A DNA stretch of 64,000 nucleotides from Nitratireductor sp. (GCA_020637805.1 JACKJU010000001.1:248001-312000), one strand, 5' to 3'; positions 48,598-58,639 are shown, numbered from the stretch's first letter. Translations and numbers: made by a program. The notes: a model not told the origin generated them from the sequence alone.

Positions 48598-48948
48598 ATG
48601 ACTTTTCCAAAAATATCAGCAGATGCGACGCCGGGCGAGTTCAACGAACTCATGTCCCAGGCCCGTCAGGCCAGTGACCTGTTGAAGGCATTGTCGCATG
48701 AGACGCGCCTTCTTATTCTTTGCCTCCTCTCCGAGGGCGAAAAGTCTGTTTCCGAATTGGAGGAAATCATGTCGATGCCCCAGGCGGCAGTATCGCAGCA
48801 GCTAGCGCGCCTGCGTTTCGACAAGCTCGTTCTGACGAGGCGCGAAGGCCGCATGATCTATTACCGGATTGCCAGCGACGAGGTTGGCGGCATCATCGAG
48901 CAGCTCTATGGCATGTTCTGCTCGCCGGTTCGTACACCAGTGAAATAG
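48598..48948 (+). CDS. soxR: SoxR, ArsR-family persulfide-type repressor
   Basis: A 116-residue winged-helix regulator. It has the HTH segment SVSELEEIMSMPQAAVSQQL and the wing VLTRREGRMIYYRIA. Two cysteines, Cys42 (LLILCLLSEGE) and Cys108 (YGMFCSPV), sit where SqrR/BigR-type persulfide sensors have their reactive pair. In relatives SoxR represses the soxVW and soxX promoters and is released by sulfur compounds. AAAGGA precedes the start. The motif TATTCG-N9-ATATGT is its possible operator. Confidence 0.93.
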   Translation: MTFPKISADATPGEFNELMSQARQASDLLKALSHETRLLILCLLSEGEKSVSELEEIMSMPQAAVSQQLARLRFDKLVLTRREGRMIYYRIASDEVGGIIEQLYGMFCSPVRTPVK

Positions 48949-49134
48949 CCGGAACCTCAATTCCCCGCACCTTGAGACGTGTAGTTTTATTCGGCTCCGT
49001 GCAAACGGGGCCGTTTTTGTGATTCCAGCGTACTTGTGCCGCACCACAGTGAAATAAACGAATATGTGCATATGGACGCTCTGCCCCACGTGTGCCATCC
49101 TTCGAGACAGTGCGAAAGGGAGGAGTTCGCCGCC

Positions 49135-50200
49135 TTGGATCCGGAACAGATCTGGTTGCCGTTAAGCGGTCTTGTAGCTGGCACTGCCCTTGGCTTCATA
49201 GCCAGGCGCAACTTCTTCTGCACGCTTTCCGCCCTGGAGCAACACTGGTATGGCGGCAATTCCGACGGCTTGCGCATCTGGGTTCTTTCGGCGGTAGTTG
49301 CAGCAGCGATTACCCAATCGCTTTCGTTCTCCGGCTTGATCGACGTCTCCCAGAGCTTCTACCTCAGCCCTGTATTTGGCTGGCTTGGTACCGTCATTGG
49401 CGGAATTTCGTTTGGTATCGGCATGGCGCTTGTGGGAACCTGCAGCTTCGGCGCGCTGGTTCGCCTCGGTGGCGGGAGCCTGAAAAGCCTGATTGCCTGC
49501 ATCGTTCTGGCGATTGCCGCTCTTTCCACACAGCGCGGCCTTCTGGCATTCAGCCGCACGGAGTTCTTCGACCATTTCGCCGTCCGCCTGCCCTCCTCCA
49601 CACAGACCTTGCCGGACATCATTTCGGCGTTTGCAGGTATCAATCTTTTAAATACCCGCAACAGTCATCATCATTGCGATACCCTTCACATGGGTATTCT
49701 CCGATCCCAAATTCCGTAGAAATCTGAAGGCCATAGTGACGGGAACCGCCATTGGCGTGATCGTAACGTTCGGGTGGATTGTCACGAGCAAGATTTCCAC
49801 GATTTCGTTCACGCCCGTAACCGTCGAGTCAGCCAGTTTCGTCGCGCCCGTGGGCGCGCTCATTCTGAAGGTCATTTCGTTTGCCGGAAATACGTCGGAC
49901 TACAGCGTTGCGCTGGTTCCTGGCGTTATCATTGGCGCTGCCATTGCCGCCTTCATCGCCGACGACGTGCGCTGGGAGGCATGCGACGATGCGCGGGAAC
50001 TGTCCCGTCACATTGTCGGCGCGCTGGCCATGGGGTTCGGCGGAATTCTTGCCGCCGGTTGCACGATCGGCCAGGGCGTCAGCGCGGCGTCGCTGCTCGT
50101 GCTGTCAGCGCCGGTCGCATTGGCGTCCATCGTACTTGGAGCACGGATCGGGCTTGCCTGGCTGCTCGAAGGTTCGCTGATGGCCGCATTCCGCCGGTAA
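49135..50200 (+). pseudogene. soxT: SoxT, YeeE/YedE family sulfur transporter, one frameshift
   Basis: The start is taken as TTG 49135 (MDPEQIWLPLSGLVAGTALG) because GGGAGGAG lies 9 bp upstream. The first half encodes FIARRNFFCTLSALEQHWYG and several membrane helices, with the conserved cysteine in LVGTCSFGALVRLGGGSLKS. At 49650-49652 the frame breaks in CTTTTAAATACC. Removing one A restores LLIPATVIIIAIPFTWVFSD and joins the second half, which carries FGGILAAGCTIGQGVSA. The repaired protein would have about 354 residues, normal for the family. YeeE/YedE proteins import thiosulfate or related sulfur species, and SoxT is the third gene of soxSRT in related bacteria. Confidence 0.85.
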
Positions 50201-50255
50201 GTTCCGTCGCGGAGCCCGAGACGCGATTACTCCGGACTCTTCAGAGCTTGGCGTC

Positions 50256-51221
50256 TCAGCCCTGAACGAAGCGGTAGGCATCACCGCTTTTCTCGACGCG
50301 TCCGAGACCGCCATTGGGCAGATGATAACCGATGATCTGGATCCTGTCGCCAGCGAGTCGGTCCAGAAGGGATAGCCTGGTTTCAACGCCCTGCTGGGGA
50401 TCCTGGTCCGAGCCGGAAAACCAGCCTGGCTTCTCGAACGAGACGACGTGGTTAGTCAGCGCATCGCCAACCACCATCAGGGACTGCGATCCACCATGCA
50501 CCACGAACGATGTGTGGCCGGGGGTATGCCCCCGCGTGTCGACCGCCTCGATTCCGGGAAGGACCTCTGAACCGGCATCGAACAGATTGACCCGCTCACC
50601 CATGGCTTCAAGCCGGTTCCTGGCACCGATTGCGAAAGATTCCCTGCCCTCGCTCATCAGATTGACGGTATTCTCATCGTTCCAGAATTCCCATTCGACG
50701 CGGGGAAAGTGGAGATTTGCATCGGGAAAGGTGATTTCGTCGAAATCGTCCAGAATGCCCCAAAGATGATCCGGGTGTCCGTGGGTGAACACAACATCCG
50801 TGATCGTAGCCGGATCGATGCCCGCTTCGGCAAGTGATTGGGGAAGTTCCCCCGCGCTCGGCATGAAATTGCTGCCGGAACCGGCATCGAACAGGATCTT
50901 TCGATCGCTGTCCTCGACCAGCGTGATATTGAGTTCGGGTTCCAAAGCTTCCGTGCCGAGCTTGTTGGCCTCTAGAAACGGGATCAGTTCCGATTTTTCG
51001 ACATCGGGAAACAGGAACGAGACCGGCAGAACGAGATTGCCGTCCGAGACGGTGGTGATCTTGCGGCCATCCAGTTCCATGAGTGTCTCGGCACGGGCAA
51101 CCCTCCGCGCTCCAAGTGCAAAGCCGGTCGCGATGAGGCCACCCGCCAGGAGCAGATCGCGCCGGTTGGTGCGCCACAATTCCGGTGAGGATTTTCTGCC
51201 TGCGCTGACTGAATGTTTCAT
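50256..51221 (-). CDS. soxH: SoxH-like metallo-beta-lactamase-fold hydrolase
   Basis: A 321-residue exported protein with a twin-arginine-like signal (TNRRDLLLAGGLIATGFALG) and an MBL domain. The metal motif is VVFTHGHPDHLWG, with further ligands in TRGHTPGHTSF and VVGDALTNH. ATG 51221 gives MKHSVSAGRKSS. SoxH is encoded at the end of the sox cluster in Paracoccus and is not needed for thiosulfate oxidation there; its substrate is unknown. It converges with soxT and belongs to the sox island by position and type. The symbol is assigned from family and context. Confidence 0.75.
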   Translation of the reverse strand: MKHSVSAGRKSSPELWRTNRRDLLLAGGLIATGFALGARRVARAETLMELDGRKITTVSDGNLVLPVSFLFPDVEKSELIPFLEANKLGTEALEPELNITLVEDSDRKILFDAGSGSNFMPSAGELPQSLAEAGIDPATITDVVFTHGHPDHLWGILDDFDEITFPDANLHFPRVEWEFWNDENTVNLMSEGRESFAIGARNRLEAMGERVNLFDAGSEVLPGIEAVDTRGHTPGHTSFVVHGGSQSLMVVGDALTNHVVSFEKPGWFSGSDQDPQQGVETRLSLLDRLAGDRIQIIGYHLPNGGLGRVEKSGDAYRFVQG

Positions 51222-51364
51222 CTGTCTCTTCCGTTTTCCGAATTGTTCCTGAACGTGTTTCGCCACGTCGTCGTGATCGCAAGTCACTGTCCGGCATGCC
51301 GCAAGTGTCGAGCGCTCCGGCCGGGCCACCTGACGCAATGCCGGTAACTGTCTTCAATCTTGCT

Positions 51365-52582
51365 TCAGGCCACCGCCCGCGAAAGCGCGCATTGGGACCA
51401 GAGATCACATAGCGCACCCACTAGATGATCGATATCGGCATCGCTGTGCAACGGCGACGGCGTGAAACGAAGCCGCTCGGTTCCAACCGGAACCGTTGGA
51501 TAGTTGATCGGCTGAACGTAAATTCCGTACTGGTCCATCAGCACGTCCGCGATGAATTTGCACTTCTTGGCGTCGCCTACCATCACCGGCACGATATGGC
51601 TGGGATTTGGAACGTGGGGGATGCCGCGCGCATCAAGCCTTGCCCTGAAGGCTGCAACGTTTTCCCGCTGCCTGCGCCGTTCCACATCGCTCTCTTTCAG
51701 ATGGCGGATCGAAGCAAGCGCGCCGGCGGCAATCGCTGGCGGCAATGCGGTGGTGAAGATGAAGCCAGAGGCGAAGGAGCGCACGAAGTCGCACAGCTCC
51801 CGTGAGCCGGTGATATATCCGCCCATTACGCCAAACGCCTTGCCGAGCGTGCCCTCGATCACGGTCACGCGGTCCATAAGGCCTTCGCGTTCGGCGATAC
51901 CGCCACCACGCGGACCGTAAAGGCCGACCGCATGAACCTCGTCCAGGTAGGTCATCGCGCCAAACTCGTCTGCAAGATCGCAAATCTCACGGATCGGGGC
52001 GATGTCTCCATCCATGGAATAAACGCTTTCGAAGGCGATCATCTTGGGCGCATCCGGATCAGCAGCCTCAAGCTTGCTGCGCAGATCCTTGAGATCGTTG
52101 TGCTTCCAGATAACCCGCTGGCATTTGCTGTGGCGAATGCCTTCGATCATCGATGCGTGGTTGAGCGCATCGGAAAAGACGATCATTCCCGGAATGCGCG
52201 CCGCAAGGGTTCCGAGCGCCGCCCAGTTGGACACGTATCCGGAAGTGAAAATGAGGCCCGCTTCCTTGCCGTGCAGATCGGCCAGTTCGCGCTCGAGCAG
52301 CACATGATAGTGGTTGGTGCCCGAAATATTGCGCGTGCCGCCTGCGCCGGCACCGCATTTGTGCAACGCCTCTTCCATCGCGGCGATGGTCGCTGGATGC
52401 TGGCCCATGCCGAGATAGTCATTGGAGCACCAGACGGTTACGTCACGCTCGCTGCCATCGCTGTTGTGGAAGGTAGCCGCCGGAAACGCGCCGTTATGCC
52501 GTTCAAGATCGGCAAACACACGGTAGTTTCCCGCTTCATGAAGCTTCCCGAGCTCCTCCCGGAAGAATTCATCAAAACGCAT
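51365..52582 (-). CDS. hemA: 5-aminolevulinate synthase
   Basis: A 405-residue PLP enzyme that condenses glycine and succinyl-CoA, the first step of the C4 haem pathway of alphaproteobacteria. It shows [30 protein letters not shown] and the PLP lysine in [20 protein letters not shown] 52582 has AGGGAAA upstream. On the minus strand TTGACA occurs about 50 bp before the start as a possible -35. The neighbouring sox genes encode four c-type cytochromes with large haem demand, but hemA has its own upstream region. Confidence 0.98.
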   Translation of the reverse strand: MRFDEFFREELGKLHEAGNYRVFADLERHNGAFPAATFHNSDGSERDVTVWCSNDYLGMGQHPATIAAMEEALHKCGAGAGGTRNISGTNHYHVLLERELADLHGKEAGLIFTSGYVSNWAALGTLAARIPGMIVFSDALNHASMIEGIRHSKCQRVIWKHNDLKDLRSKLEAADPDAPKMIAFESVYSMDGDIAPIREICDLADEFGAMTYLDEVHAVGLYGPRGGGIAEREGLMDRVTVIEGTLGKAFGVMGGYITGSRELCDFVRSFASGFIFTTALPPAIAAGALASIRHLKESDVERRRQRENVAAFRARLDARGIPHVPNPSHIVPVMVGDAKKCKFIADVLMDQYGIYVQPINYPTVPVGTERLRFTPSPLHSDADIDHLVGALCDLWSQCALSRAVA

Positions 52583-52673
52583 AGAAATTTCCCTATATGA
52601 CAAGTTCACAATGCCTTTCACCAACAGGGCCTGTCAAGACTTGTGTAGGGAATAATCCCCGGGGCACGAATTC

Positions 52674-54470
52674 TCAGGCTTCGGCGGGAGCCGCATCAGA
52701 AATTCGCAACTGCATCCGGCGCTGACCCTGCCAAACATTGACGTCGAGATTTCCGGCAATGTGAAAGCGCCTGCCCTGCCCCTGGATCAAGGCTCTCCCG
52801 AGCGCTTCATCGGCAATGCGGAAGCCGATTGCGCGGAGCGTTGCACCGTCACTTCCCTTCAATGTCGCGCTCACGTGATCCCGGCCCACCGGGCTGGAAG
52901 AAACGATCAGGTGGTTAGGAAGCGCGAACATGGGCTGCGGATGCCCCGCGCCATACGGACCCGCCTTCTCCAGCAATCCGTGCAGTTCCAGACTTGCCCC
53001 ACGTGCCGAAAGTGCGCCATCGAGTTTCAGGACTTGCGCCTCGTTTGCCTTCAAAACGGCATCGCGGAGCCGTTCCTCCATGAAGGCCCGCAGGTCGCCC
53101 AGTTTTTCCCGGCGTACGGTGATGCCTGCCGCCATGGGGTGGCCACCGCCCTTTTCTACGACACCCTCTGAAACCGCAGCGCGAACGGCCTTGCCCAGAT
53201 CCACGCCGGCAATCGAGCGGCCCGAGCCGGTTCCCTTGCCGTTACCGTCGAAGGCGATGGCGATACTCGGCAGGCGGTAGCGGTCCTTCATGCGCGAAGC
53301 CAGAAGGCCCACGACACCTGGATGCCATCCCTGCCGCTCGGTTATCAGGACCGCCGGTTTCTGAGCGCCAGCCAGTTCCGCATCGGCTTCGGCGAACGCC
53401 TCTTCGAGCATGACCGCCTCGACAGCCTGCCTTTCGGCATTCAGCTTCTCGAGTTGTTCGGCGATCTCGTTTGCCTCGTATTCGTCGGAAGTCGACAACA
53501 GGCGCGCGCCCAGCGCAGCGTCTCCAATGCGCCCGCCGGCATTGATGCGCGGACCAAGCAGGAAGCCGAGGTGATAGGGCTGCACCGGACCATCGAGCCT
53601 TGCCGCCCGTGCCAGCGCGGTCAGGCCGACGTTTGCCTGAGAACGCATCACCTTGAGCCCGCTGACCACAAAGGCCCGGTTCAGCCCCTTGAGCGGAACG
53701 ACGTCGCACACGGTGGCAAGCGCCACCAGGTCGAGCAGCGACATCAGGTCAACGCCGCCCGCCACTCCCTTCTTCCTCAATTCGCGCTGAACGGCCACGA
53801 GGGTCATGAAGACCACACCGGCGGCGCAAAGATGCCCCAGGCCGGAAAGATCATCCTGGCGATTGGGATTGACCAGCGCGTGGGCAACCGGCATTTCGAC
53901 GCCCATCTGGTGGTGATCGAGAACGACCACATCCCTTCCCAGGCGTGCGGCCTCTTCCAGCGCTTCGAAACTCGTTGCGCCGCAATCGGCGGTGATTATG
54001 AGGCTGTTTCCCCTGTCCGCAAGCTCGCGCATTGCCTGCACATTCGGTCCGTAGCCCTCGAATATGCGATCCGGAATGTAGATTTCGCACTCACAGCCTG
54101 CCCCGGCGAAAAACCGCTTCAGCATGGCCGCAGATGATCCGCCATCGACATCGTAGTCGCCGAATATGGCGATGCGCTCACGTCTCGTCACTGCAGCGGC
54201 AAGACGCGCGGCTGCTGCTTCCATGCCTGTCAGGACAGATGGATCAGGCATCAAATCGCGCAATTTCGGGTCCAGGAACCGCTCCGCTTCCTCTTGCCCG
54301 ATACCGCGTGCGGCAATCACGCGTGCGACCAGTTCCGGAATTCCCGTTGTCTGGGCTATGGCTGTGGCGGTGTTCCGGGTGACACCGTCAAGCCGCTCCA
54401 CCCAGCGCAGCCCGCGCAGGGAGTTGGAAACGCCTAGAAAATCGCGTTGGGTGCCGTCCACGAAAACCAT
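52674..54470 (-). CDS. recJ: Single-stranded-DNA-specific exonuclease RecJ
   Basis: A 598-residue 5'-3' exonuclease of the DHH family used in recombination and mismatch repair. Motifs are FGDYDVDGGSSAAML, ITADCGATSFE, VVLDHHQMG, HLCAAGVVFMT and the DHHA1 region with GSGRSIAGVDLGKAV and KGGGHPMAAGITV. The C-terminal OB domain is complete. It has the normal length and is downstream of glpX on the same strand. Confidence 0.97.
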   Translation of the reverse strand: MVFVDGTQRDFLGVSNSLRGLRWVERLDGVTRNTATAIAQTTGIPELVARVIAARGIGQEEAERFLDPKLRDLMPDPSVLTGMEAAAARLAAAVTRRERIAIFGDYDVDGGSSAAMLKRFFAGAGCECEIYIPDRIFEGYGPNVQAMRELADRGNSLIITADCGATSFEALEEAARLGRDVVVLDHHQMGVEMPVAHALVNPNRQDDLSGLGHLCAAGVVFMTLVAVQRELRKKGVAGGVDLMSLLDLVALATVCDVVPLKGLNRAFVVSGLKVMRSQANVGLTALARAARLDGPVQPYHLGFLLGPRINAGGRIGDAALGARLLSTSDEYEANEIAEQLEKLNAERQAVEAVMLEEAFAEADAELAGAQKPAVLITERQGWHPGVVGLLASRMKDRYRLPSIAIAFDGNGKGTGSGRSIAGVDLGKAVRAAVSEGVVEKGGGHPMAAGITVRREKLGDLRAFMEERLRDAVLKANEAQVLKLDGALSARGASLELHGLLEKAGPYGAGHPQPMFALPNHLIVSSSPVGRDHVSATLKGSDGATLRAIGFRIADEALGRALIQGQGRRFHIAGNLDVNVWQGQRRMQLRISDAAPAEA

Positions 54471-54508
54471 GCGGGCGTTATAGAACGAAGATAGACGGAT
54501 AACCTAGA

Positions 54509-54534
54509 CCGTTTTCCACTACCGGCGAAAACGG
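54509..54534. repeat. Inverted repeat upstream of recJ
   Basis: CCGTTTTC (54509-54516) and GAAAACGG (54527-54534) are perfect reverse complements around a 10-nt loop in the glpX-recJ gap. It could be a terminator without T-run or a short dispersed repeat. Confidence 0.45.
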
Positions 54535-54648
54535 CTGATTTCATCGAACAACCAAGTTCATTATCGCGTTTCGCGTTCGCCGGTTCCGCCAAGACCGAAT
54601 TGTTGCCAGACGGATTTGGCTTTCACGAAGCAACCGCCCTCACACCAA

Positions 54649-55644
54649 TCACGCAGGCTTGTCGAACTTGTGCTCGCCCTGGTGCGTTGCCCGGATCTCG
54701 CGGATCGTGCCGCTCGATGAGCGCATAACGAGCGTATGGGTGGTAATGCCGTTGCGTCCGAAGCGGACGCCAGAGAGCATGTTGCCATCCGTGACACCGG
54801 TGGCGGCGAAGATCACGTCACCCTTCGCCATTTCTTCCATGGTATAGGCCTTCTTGGGATCGGAGACGCCCATCTTTGCGGCGCGCTCGATCTTTTCGGG
54901 CGTATCGAGGATCAGGCGGCCCTGCATCTGGCCGCCAATGCAGCGCAGTGCTGCAGCGGCAAGCACGCCTTCCGGCGCGCCACCGATACCGATGTAGATG
55001 TCGATACCGGTCTGATCAGGATCGGTAGTGTGGATGACACCGGCGACATCGCCATCGCCGATCAGGCGAATTGCAGCGCCGGTCGCGCGCACTTCCTCGA
55101 TCAGGCGGGCATGGCGCGGCCTGTCCATGATGCAGGCGGTAAGGTCGGAGACCTTGACGCCCTTTTCCTTCGCCACCCGCTTGAGGTTTTCCTCGGCAGG
55201 CGCATCGATGTCGATCAGCCCGGCCGAGTAGCCCGGCCCGATGGCGATCTTGTCCATGTAGACGTCAGGGGCATAGAGCAGGTTGCCGCGCTCGGCCATG
55301 GCTATGACGGCAAGCGAGTTTGGCTGGTTCTTGGCGCAGATGGTCGTGCCTTCAAGTGGATCGAGCGCGATATCGACCGCCGAACCTTTCTTGTTGCCCA
55401 CCTCTTCGCCGATGTAGAGCATCGGCGCTTCGTCACGCTCGCCCTCACCGATGACGATCCGGCCATCGATTGGAAGTCGGTTGAGTTCGGTACGCATTGC
55501 GTCCACGGCCGCCTGGTCAGCCATCTTTTCGTCGCCATGGCCGCGCAAACGGGCCGCAGCCACTGCCGCCGCCTCGGATACGCGTGCCAATTCAAGGGTC
55601 AGAATGCGGTCAAGCTGCTTCTCGCTGCCGGTTGTCGTGGCCAT
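54649..55644 (-). CDS. glpX: Class II fructose-1,6-bisphosphatase GlpX
   Basis: A 331-residue metal-dependent phosphatase for gluconeogenesis. The motifs GEGERDEAPMLYIGEE, ALDPLEGTTICAKNQ and GIGGAPEGVLAAAAL are intact. The length is normal. It lies between hom and recJ, the common rhizobial order. One copy of the 93-bp repeat lies 31 bp upstream of its start. Confidence 0.97.
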   Translation of the reverse strand: MATTTGSEKQLDRILTLELARVSEAAAVAAARLRGHGDEKMADQAAVDAMRTELNRLPIDGRIVIGEGERDEAPMLYIGEEVGNKKGSAVDIALDPLEGTTICAKNQPNSLAVIAMAERGNLLYAPDVYMDKIAIGPGYSAGLIDIDAPAEENLKRVAKEKGVKVSDLTACIMDRPRHARLIEEVRATGAAIRLIGDGDVAGVIHTTDPDQTGIDIYIGIGGAPEGVLAAAALRCIGGQMQGRLILDTPEKIERAAKMGVSDPKKAYTMEEMAKGDVIFAATGVTDGNMLSGVRFGRNGITTHTLVMRSSSGTIREIRATHQGEHKFDKPA

Positions 55645-55674
55645 CTTGATCTCCGAAATTTCGCCTGGACTGTT

Positions 55675-55767
55675 TCACCTTCAGGTGTAAACAGGCAGGA
55701 TCAGCAAGTAACTGAATTCCTTGACGCGTTTCGATTTTTCCAATTCCGTCAAATTCGAAAGCGCTCT
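55675..55767 (+). repeat. 93-bp dispersed repeat, copy A
   Basis: The 93 bases match the reverse complement of 57200-57292 at 85 positions (91%), with no gap. The element begins with TCACCTTCAGGTGT and ends with TCGAAAGCGCTCT; TTTCGA and TCGAAA within it can pair. It fills the gap between hom and glpX. Confidence 0.9.
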
Positions 55768-55855
55768 GGTCGGACGTGGTATCACCCTTTGAGCAAGTGA
55801 TTGCAATCCCGGAATTTTTTTCAATCGTTTGATTTCGCAGACGCAGCCGGAAAAC

Positions 55856-57166
55856 TCACAATTCAATGCGGATCATCTGCGGGCGGGCAATGAGATGACC
55901 GTCACCCTCAATCGCCTCGATGGCCGCGCGAACCGCAGATTCGGTCGTTTCGTCGGTAATCAGGATGATTGTCTTGGCCTCCCCGTCCTCGACGGGACGC
56001 GCCGGAGCGTGCTGGACAATCGAGTCCAGCGAGATGTCGTGTTCGGCCATCCTGGTCGCGATGGAGGCAAACACGCCGGTCTTGTCACGCACCGTGAAGC
56101 GGATGAAGTACCCGCCCTCGTGGGTGCGCATGCGAGCCTTGCGATACGGCTCCAGTTCGGCTGCGGGCCTGCCGAGTGCGGGCGCAATCTGGCGTCCCGG
56201 ACGGCTCTTTGCGATGTCGCAGATATCGCCAGCAACGGCCGAAGCAGTGGCCATGCCACCTGCCCCCGGTCCTGAGAGCACGAGTTCGCCAACAATATCG
56301 GCCTCCAGCGCAACAGCGTTGGTAACGCCGCCGATCTGGGCAATCTCGGATTCAAGCGGCACCATGGTCGGATGCACGCGCTGCTCGATGCCGGACGCCG
56401 TCTTCTGGCAAACGCCCAACAGCTTGATGCGGTAGCCCAGTTCATGGGCAGCCTCGATGTCGGCGTTGGTGATGTTGCTGATGCCTTCGACATAGATTTC
56501 GTCGGCTGCAATCTGGCTGCCAAAAGCGATCGACGTCAGAATTGCGAGCTTGTGGGCGGTATCGAAGCCACCAATATCGAATGTGGGGTCAGCCTCGGCG
56601 TAACCCAGGCGCTGTGCGTCTGCGAGGCAGTCCTCGAAGGATATGCCCTCGTTTTCCATGCGTGTGAGCATGTAGTTGCAGGTACCGTTCAAAATGCCGT
56701 AGACGCGGGTAATGTCGTTGGCCGAGAGCGCCTCACGCATCGTCTTGATGATCGGGATACCGCCTGCAACCGCAGCCTCGAAGTTGAGAATGAGGCCGTT
56801 TTCCTCGGCAAGCGCAGCAAGTTCGACACCGTGCCGGGCAAGGAGAGCCTTGTTGGCGGTAACGACATGCTTTCCGGACTTGAGTGCTGCACGCACGCTT
56901 TCCAGCGCCGCCCCGTCCTCGCCGCCGATCAACTCGACAAACACATCAATGCCGCTTTGCGCCAATTTGACCGGATCATCGAAGAATTCCGCACCGGTGA
57001 GATCGCAGCCGCGATCCTTGTCCCTGCTGCGCGCCGAAAAGGCGGCAACATCAATACGTCGCCCGCAACGGTTGGCCAGCGCGTTCTGCTTGTTGTTGAG
57101 GACATTGACCAGGGAGGCGCCGACCGTGCCGACACCGGCAATGCCGATCTTGAGGGGATTTTCCAT
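55856..57166 (-). CDS. hom: Homoserine dehydrogenase
   Basis: A 436-residue enzyme that reduces aspartate semialdehyde to homoserine. It has the NAD(P) motif KIGIAGVGTVGASLVNVL at the N-terminus, TANKALLARHG, GILNGTCNYML with the catalytic region GYAEADPTFDIGGFDTAHK, and a C-terminal ACT domain (GGYFIRFTVRDKTGVFASIA). ATG 57166 is the family start; the frame runs upstream through repeat copy B, which is therefore not coding. It serves threonine and methionine synthesis. The aminotransferase gene upstream is in the same direction. Confidence 0.97.
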   Translation of the reverse strand: MENPLKIGIAGVGTVGASLVNVLNNKQNALANRCGRRIDVAAFSARSRDKDRGCDLTGAEFFDDPVKLAQSGIDVFVELIGGEDGAALESVRAALKSGKHVVTANKALLARHGVELAALAEENGLILNFEAAVAGGIPIIKTMREALSANDITRVYGILNGTCNYMLTRMENEGISFEDCLADAQRLGYAEADPTFDIGGFDTAHKLAILTSIAFGSQIAADEIYVEGISNITNADIEAAHELGYRIKLLGVCQKTASGIEQRVHPTMVPLESEIAQIGGVTNAVALEADIVGELVLSGPGAGGMATASAVAGDICDIAKSRPGRQIAPALGRPAAELEPYRKARMRTHEGGYFIRFTVRDKTGVFASIATRMAEHDISLDSIVQHAPARPVEDGEAKTIILITDETTESAVRAAIEAIEGDGHLIARPQMIRIEL

Positions 57167-57199
57167 AGTGTGTTCCAGTTCCCGGACGGGAGTGTGACT

Positions 57200-57292
57200 A
57201 GAGCGCTTTCGATTTTGACGGAATCGGAAAGATCGAAACGCGTCAATGAATTCACTTACTTGCTGATCCTGTCTGCTCACACCTGAAGGTGA
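57200..57292 (-). repeat. 93-bp dispersed repeat, copy B (inverted relative to copy A)
   Basis: The minus-strand sequence matches copy A at 85 of 93 positions. It lies 33 bp upstream of the hom start, just as copy A lies 30 bp upstream of glpX. The core TTGACGCGTTTCGAT and the end AAAGCGCTCT are shared. Confidence 0.9.
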
Positions 57293-57433
57293 GATAGTCT
57301 GACGGACCTGCGCCGCGCGAATGCGACGCATGCCGCAATCGCGGCAGCCCGCAGTCCTGAATCCGGCGGAAGTGTTAATCGGACCAGCGCTAAACTGCAA
57401 GGCCGCAGGCCGCATCAAACGGCGGTGCGAAAA

Positions 57434-58639
57434 TTACTCCGCCGCCTGCGACGTGGACTGGTGGTCGCGGAAGAACTTCTTGAGATTGCGCGCAGCCTGG
57501 CGGATGCGTTGCTCGTTTTCGACCAGCGCAATGCGCACATGGTTGTCACCGAATTCGCCGAAGCCTATTCCCGGAGAAACCGCGACATCGGCCTTCTCGA
57601 TCAGAAGTTTCGAAAACCCGACCGAACCCAGATGCTCGAACTGCTTGGGTATCGGTGCCCAGGCAAACATGGTGGCTGGCGGCGGCGGGACATCCCATCC
57701 CGCCTTGGCAAAGGTCTCGACCATCACATCACGGCGCTTCTTGTATATCTGTCGGGCGTTTTCGATCTCGTGATCCTGGGTATTGATGGCAAATGCAGCC
57801 GCGACCTGGATCGGCGTGAATGCGCCATAATCGAGATAGGATTTCACGCGCGTCAGGGCCGAGATCATTCTTTCATTGCCGACTGCGAAACCCATGCGCC
57901 AGCCAGGCATGGAGTATGTCTTCGACATCGAGGTGAATTCGACCGAAATATCCATTGCGCCCGGTACCTGCAGAATTGATGGCGGCGGCACATCGTCGAA
58001 GTAGATTTCCGAATAGGCGAGATCCGACAGAATGAGAATGTCGTGCTTCTTGGCGAAGCGAACCACATCGCGGTAGAAATCCAGCGTCGCCAGCAATGCG
58101 GTGGGATTTGACGGATAGTTCAAGATGAGGGCCGTGGGCGACGGAATGGAATGGCGCACGCCCCTCTCCAGCGAATGGAAGAACTCGTCGCCCGGCTCCG
58201 CCGCAATGGAACGCACCACCGCTCCCGACATGATGAAGCCGAAGGAATGGATCGGATAGGTCGGGTTCGGCACGAGGACCACGTCGCCTGGAGCGGTGAT
58301 CGCCTCGGCCATATTGGCAAACCCCTCCTTGGAACCCAGCGTCGCGACGACCTGGGTCTCGGGATTGAGGCGAACACCGAAGCGCCGTTCATAATAGGCT
58401 GCCTGAGCCTGGCGCAGCCCCTTGATGCCCTTGGATGCAGAGTAGCGGTGCGTGCGTCCGTCCTGTGCCGCTTCGCACATCTTGTCGACGATGGCCTGAG
58501 GGGTCGGAAGGTCCGGGTTACCCATGCCCAGGTCGATGATGTCCGCGCCCGCCGCGCGCGCCTGTGCTTTGAGCCTGTTTACTTCGGCAAAAACATAGGG
58601 CGGCAGTCGCCGGATCTTGTAGAATTCCTGGTTGGACAT
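57434..58639 (-). CDS. Class I aminotransferase, AlaC / LL-diaminopimelate aminotransferase-like
   Basis: A 401-residue PLP enzyme. It starts at ATG 58639 (MSNQEFYKIRRLPPYVFAEV) and contains DIIDLGMGNPDLPTP, NPTYPIHSFGF, NYPSNPTALLATL and the PLP lysine in TSMSKTYSMPGWRMGFAVGN. The subgroup includes alanine (glutamate-pyruvate) aminotransferase AlaC and is often annotated as LL-diaminopimelate aminotransferase. The substrate cannot be decided from sequence. It is upstream of hom in the usual rhizobial order. Confidence 0.93.
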   Translation of the reverse strand: MSNQEFYKIRRLPPYVFAEVNRLKAQARAAGADIIDLGMGNPDLPTPQAIVDKMCEAAQDGRTHRYSASKGIKGLRQAQAAYYERRFGVRLNPETQVVATLGSKEGFANMAEAITAPGDVVLVPNPTYPIHSFGFIMSGAVVRSIAAEPGDEFFHSLERGVRHSIPSPTALILNYPSNPTALLATLDFYRDVVRFAKKHDILILSDLAYSEIYFDDVPPPSILQVPGAMDISVEFTSMSKTYSMPGWRMGFAVGNERMISALTRVKSYLDYGAFTPIQVAAAFAINTQDHEIENARQIYKKRRDVMVETFAKAGWDVPPPPATMFAWAPIPKQFEHLGSVGFSKLLIEKADVAVSPGIGFGEFGDNHVRIALVENEQRIRQAARNLKKFFRDHQSTSQAAE

